Shown piece by piece: positions 63,344-64,000 of a DNA stretch of 64,000 bases. Location of the stretch: NCBI RefSeq assembly GCF_006438785.1, contig NZ_RCZB01000003.1, positions 1 to 64,000 of the forward strand, in the 5' to 3' direction. Numbering within the stretch: position 1 is the first letter of the stretch; each line of letters begins with the position of its first letter. Origin of the DNA: Rhodanobacter glycinis. Its GTDB lineage: Bacteria; Pseudomonadota; Gammaproteobacteria; Xanthomonadales; Rhodanobacteraceae. The translations under genes and the position numbers were made by a program. The notes beneath the pieces are model-generated. The model was not told the DNA's origin and searched no databases. It saw only the letters and a list, made by a program, of their open reading frames with translations.

Positions 63344-64000
63344 ATGAACAGGGGCAAGTGGTATTGGGCGATATTCCTGGCGCTGATCGGGCTGGCGGCG
63401 GGCGAATATTTTTCCGGGTTCCTGACGCTGCTGTTCCTCCGGCTGGATACTGGCCTGCTCAAGTGGAATACCTATCTGGGCTACCTGCGCGCGCTGAGTC
63501 TGCCGGAAGTTCAACCGTACCTTGGCCGCATCAAGGCGAGCGGTTATATCGGTTTCGGCCTGCCGGCCCTGCTGTGGTTGCTGGCGCTGTATTTCATGGC
63601 CCGGAAGAAGAAGCCGTCCATCCACGGCGATGCCCGCTTCGCCCACGGTGGCGACCTGAGCAGGCACGGTATGTTCAAGCGCACGGACAGCAGCATCCTG
63701 GTCGGAAAGTACAAGGGCGATTTGGTCAGGCTGAGCGGGCAGCAGTTCGTGATACTCGCCGCACCGACACGCTCGGGCAAAGGTGTCGGCGTGGTGATCC
63801 CGAACCTGCTCGAATACGGCGAGTCGATGGTGGTTCTCGACATCAAGCAGGAGAACTACGAGTTGACCAGCGGCTGGCGCGCCAGCCAGGGACAGGAAGT
63901 CTATCTGTTCAATCCCTTTGCAGAAGATCGACGCAGTCACCGCTGGAACCCGCTGAGCTATGTGTCGAAGGATCCTGCCTTCCGCGTTTCGGATCTGATG
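63344..64000 (+). CDS. virD4: T4SS coupling protein VirD4 (5' part; runs off window)
   Basis: 219 residues are visible from ATG 63344. Two N-terminal membrane helices (about 8-32 and 68-86) precede 'HGDARFAHGGDLSRHGMFK' and the Walker A APTRSGKGV at 140-148, then 'VVLDIKQENYELTSGWRASQ'. VirD4 recruits substrates by their XVIPCD domains and feeds them to the channel. It follows the lipase gene by 191 bp. That gap contains no gene and presumably a promoter that I could not define. Confidence 0.94.
   Translation, partial: MNRGKWYWAIFLALIGLAAGEYFSGFLTLLFLRLDTGLLKWNTYLGYLRALSLPEVQPYLGRIKASGYIGFGLPALLWLLALYFMARKKKPSIHGDARFAHGGDLSRHGMFKRTDSSILVGKYKGDLVRLSGQQFVILAAPTRSGKGVGVVIPNLLEYGESMVVLDIKQENYELTSGWRASQGQEVYLFNPFAEDRRSHRWNPLSYVSKDPAFRVSDLM

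Overview
The window reads as chromosome of a high-GC gammaproteobacterium of the order Xanthomonadales (Lysobacterales), most likely a Rhodanobacteraceae-type organism (Rhodanobacter, Dyella, Frateuria or Luteibacter). This rests on the gammaproteobacterial order lptD-surA-pdxA-rsmA-apaG-apaH, a dcw cluster with no murD, an lpoA-yraN-rsmI-rnpB neighbourhood, and a Xanthomonadales-type antibacterial type IV secretion system. This is inference from gene content; no database search was possible.

Core region, 1-42.7 kb. It begins with a truncated propeller-type sensor histidine kinase (minus strand). A membrane GTPase, a dienelactone-hydrolase-like protein and two tandem ubiquinone-type FAD hydroxylases follow. 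Next come a probable B12-related pair (small membrane protein plus PduO-type cobalamin adenosyltransferase) and a histone-deacetylase-family hydrolase. The outer-membrane/ribosome operon lptD-surA-pdxA-rsmA-apaG-apaH meets secA head to head at a perfect 32-bp palindromic terminator. An M23 peptidase and a DciA-like protein diverge from each other. From about 22 to 38.8 kb the minus strand carries the division and cell-wall cluster mraZ-rsmH-ftsL-ftsI-murE-murF-mraY-ftsW-murG-murC-ddl-ftsQ-ftsA-ftsZ, then lpxC. It is very tightly packed, mostly with 1- or 4-bp stop/start overlaps, and is driven by a consensus promoter overlapped by a four-box MraZ operator. RNase P RNA, rsmI, lpoA and yraN close the core.

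Accessory region 1, about 42.7-48.8 kb. Base composition becomes visibly more AT-rich. Two near-identical genes encode about 60-residue Sec-exported peptides with an invariant six-cysteine core. They flank a DsbA-like periplasmic thiol oxidoreductase and are followed by a secreted coiled-coil protein and two coupled MacB/FtsX-type permeases without an ATPase. I did not recognise this cassette. It looks like a pathway that makes a disulfide-bonded mini-protein in the periplasm and moves it on from there. Transposase debris follows.

Accessory region 2, 48.8 kb to the end. This is a full type IV secretion locus, virB7-8-9-10-11-1-2-3-4-5-6, with an N0-type domain on the VirB7 lipoprotein. Then come a DUF4189-like secreted protein, a TrbM-like protein, a lipoprotein (putative immunity) overlapping a class-3 lipase with a C-terminal XVIPCD-type signal (putative antibacterial effector), and the 5' part of virD4. 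Coupling protein, channel, effector and immunity protein lie in one block, which fits contact-dependent killing of neighbouring bacteria rather than conjugation. No relaxase is visible.
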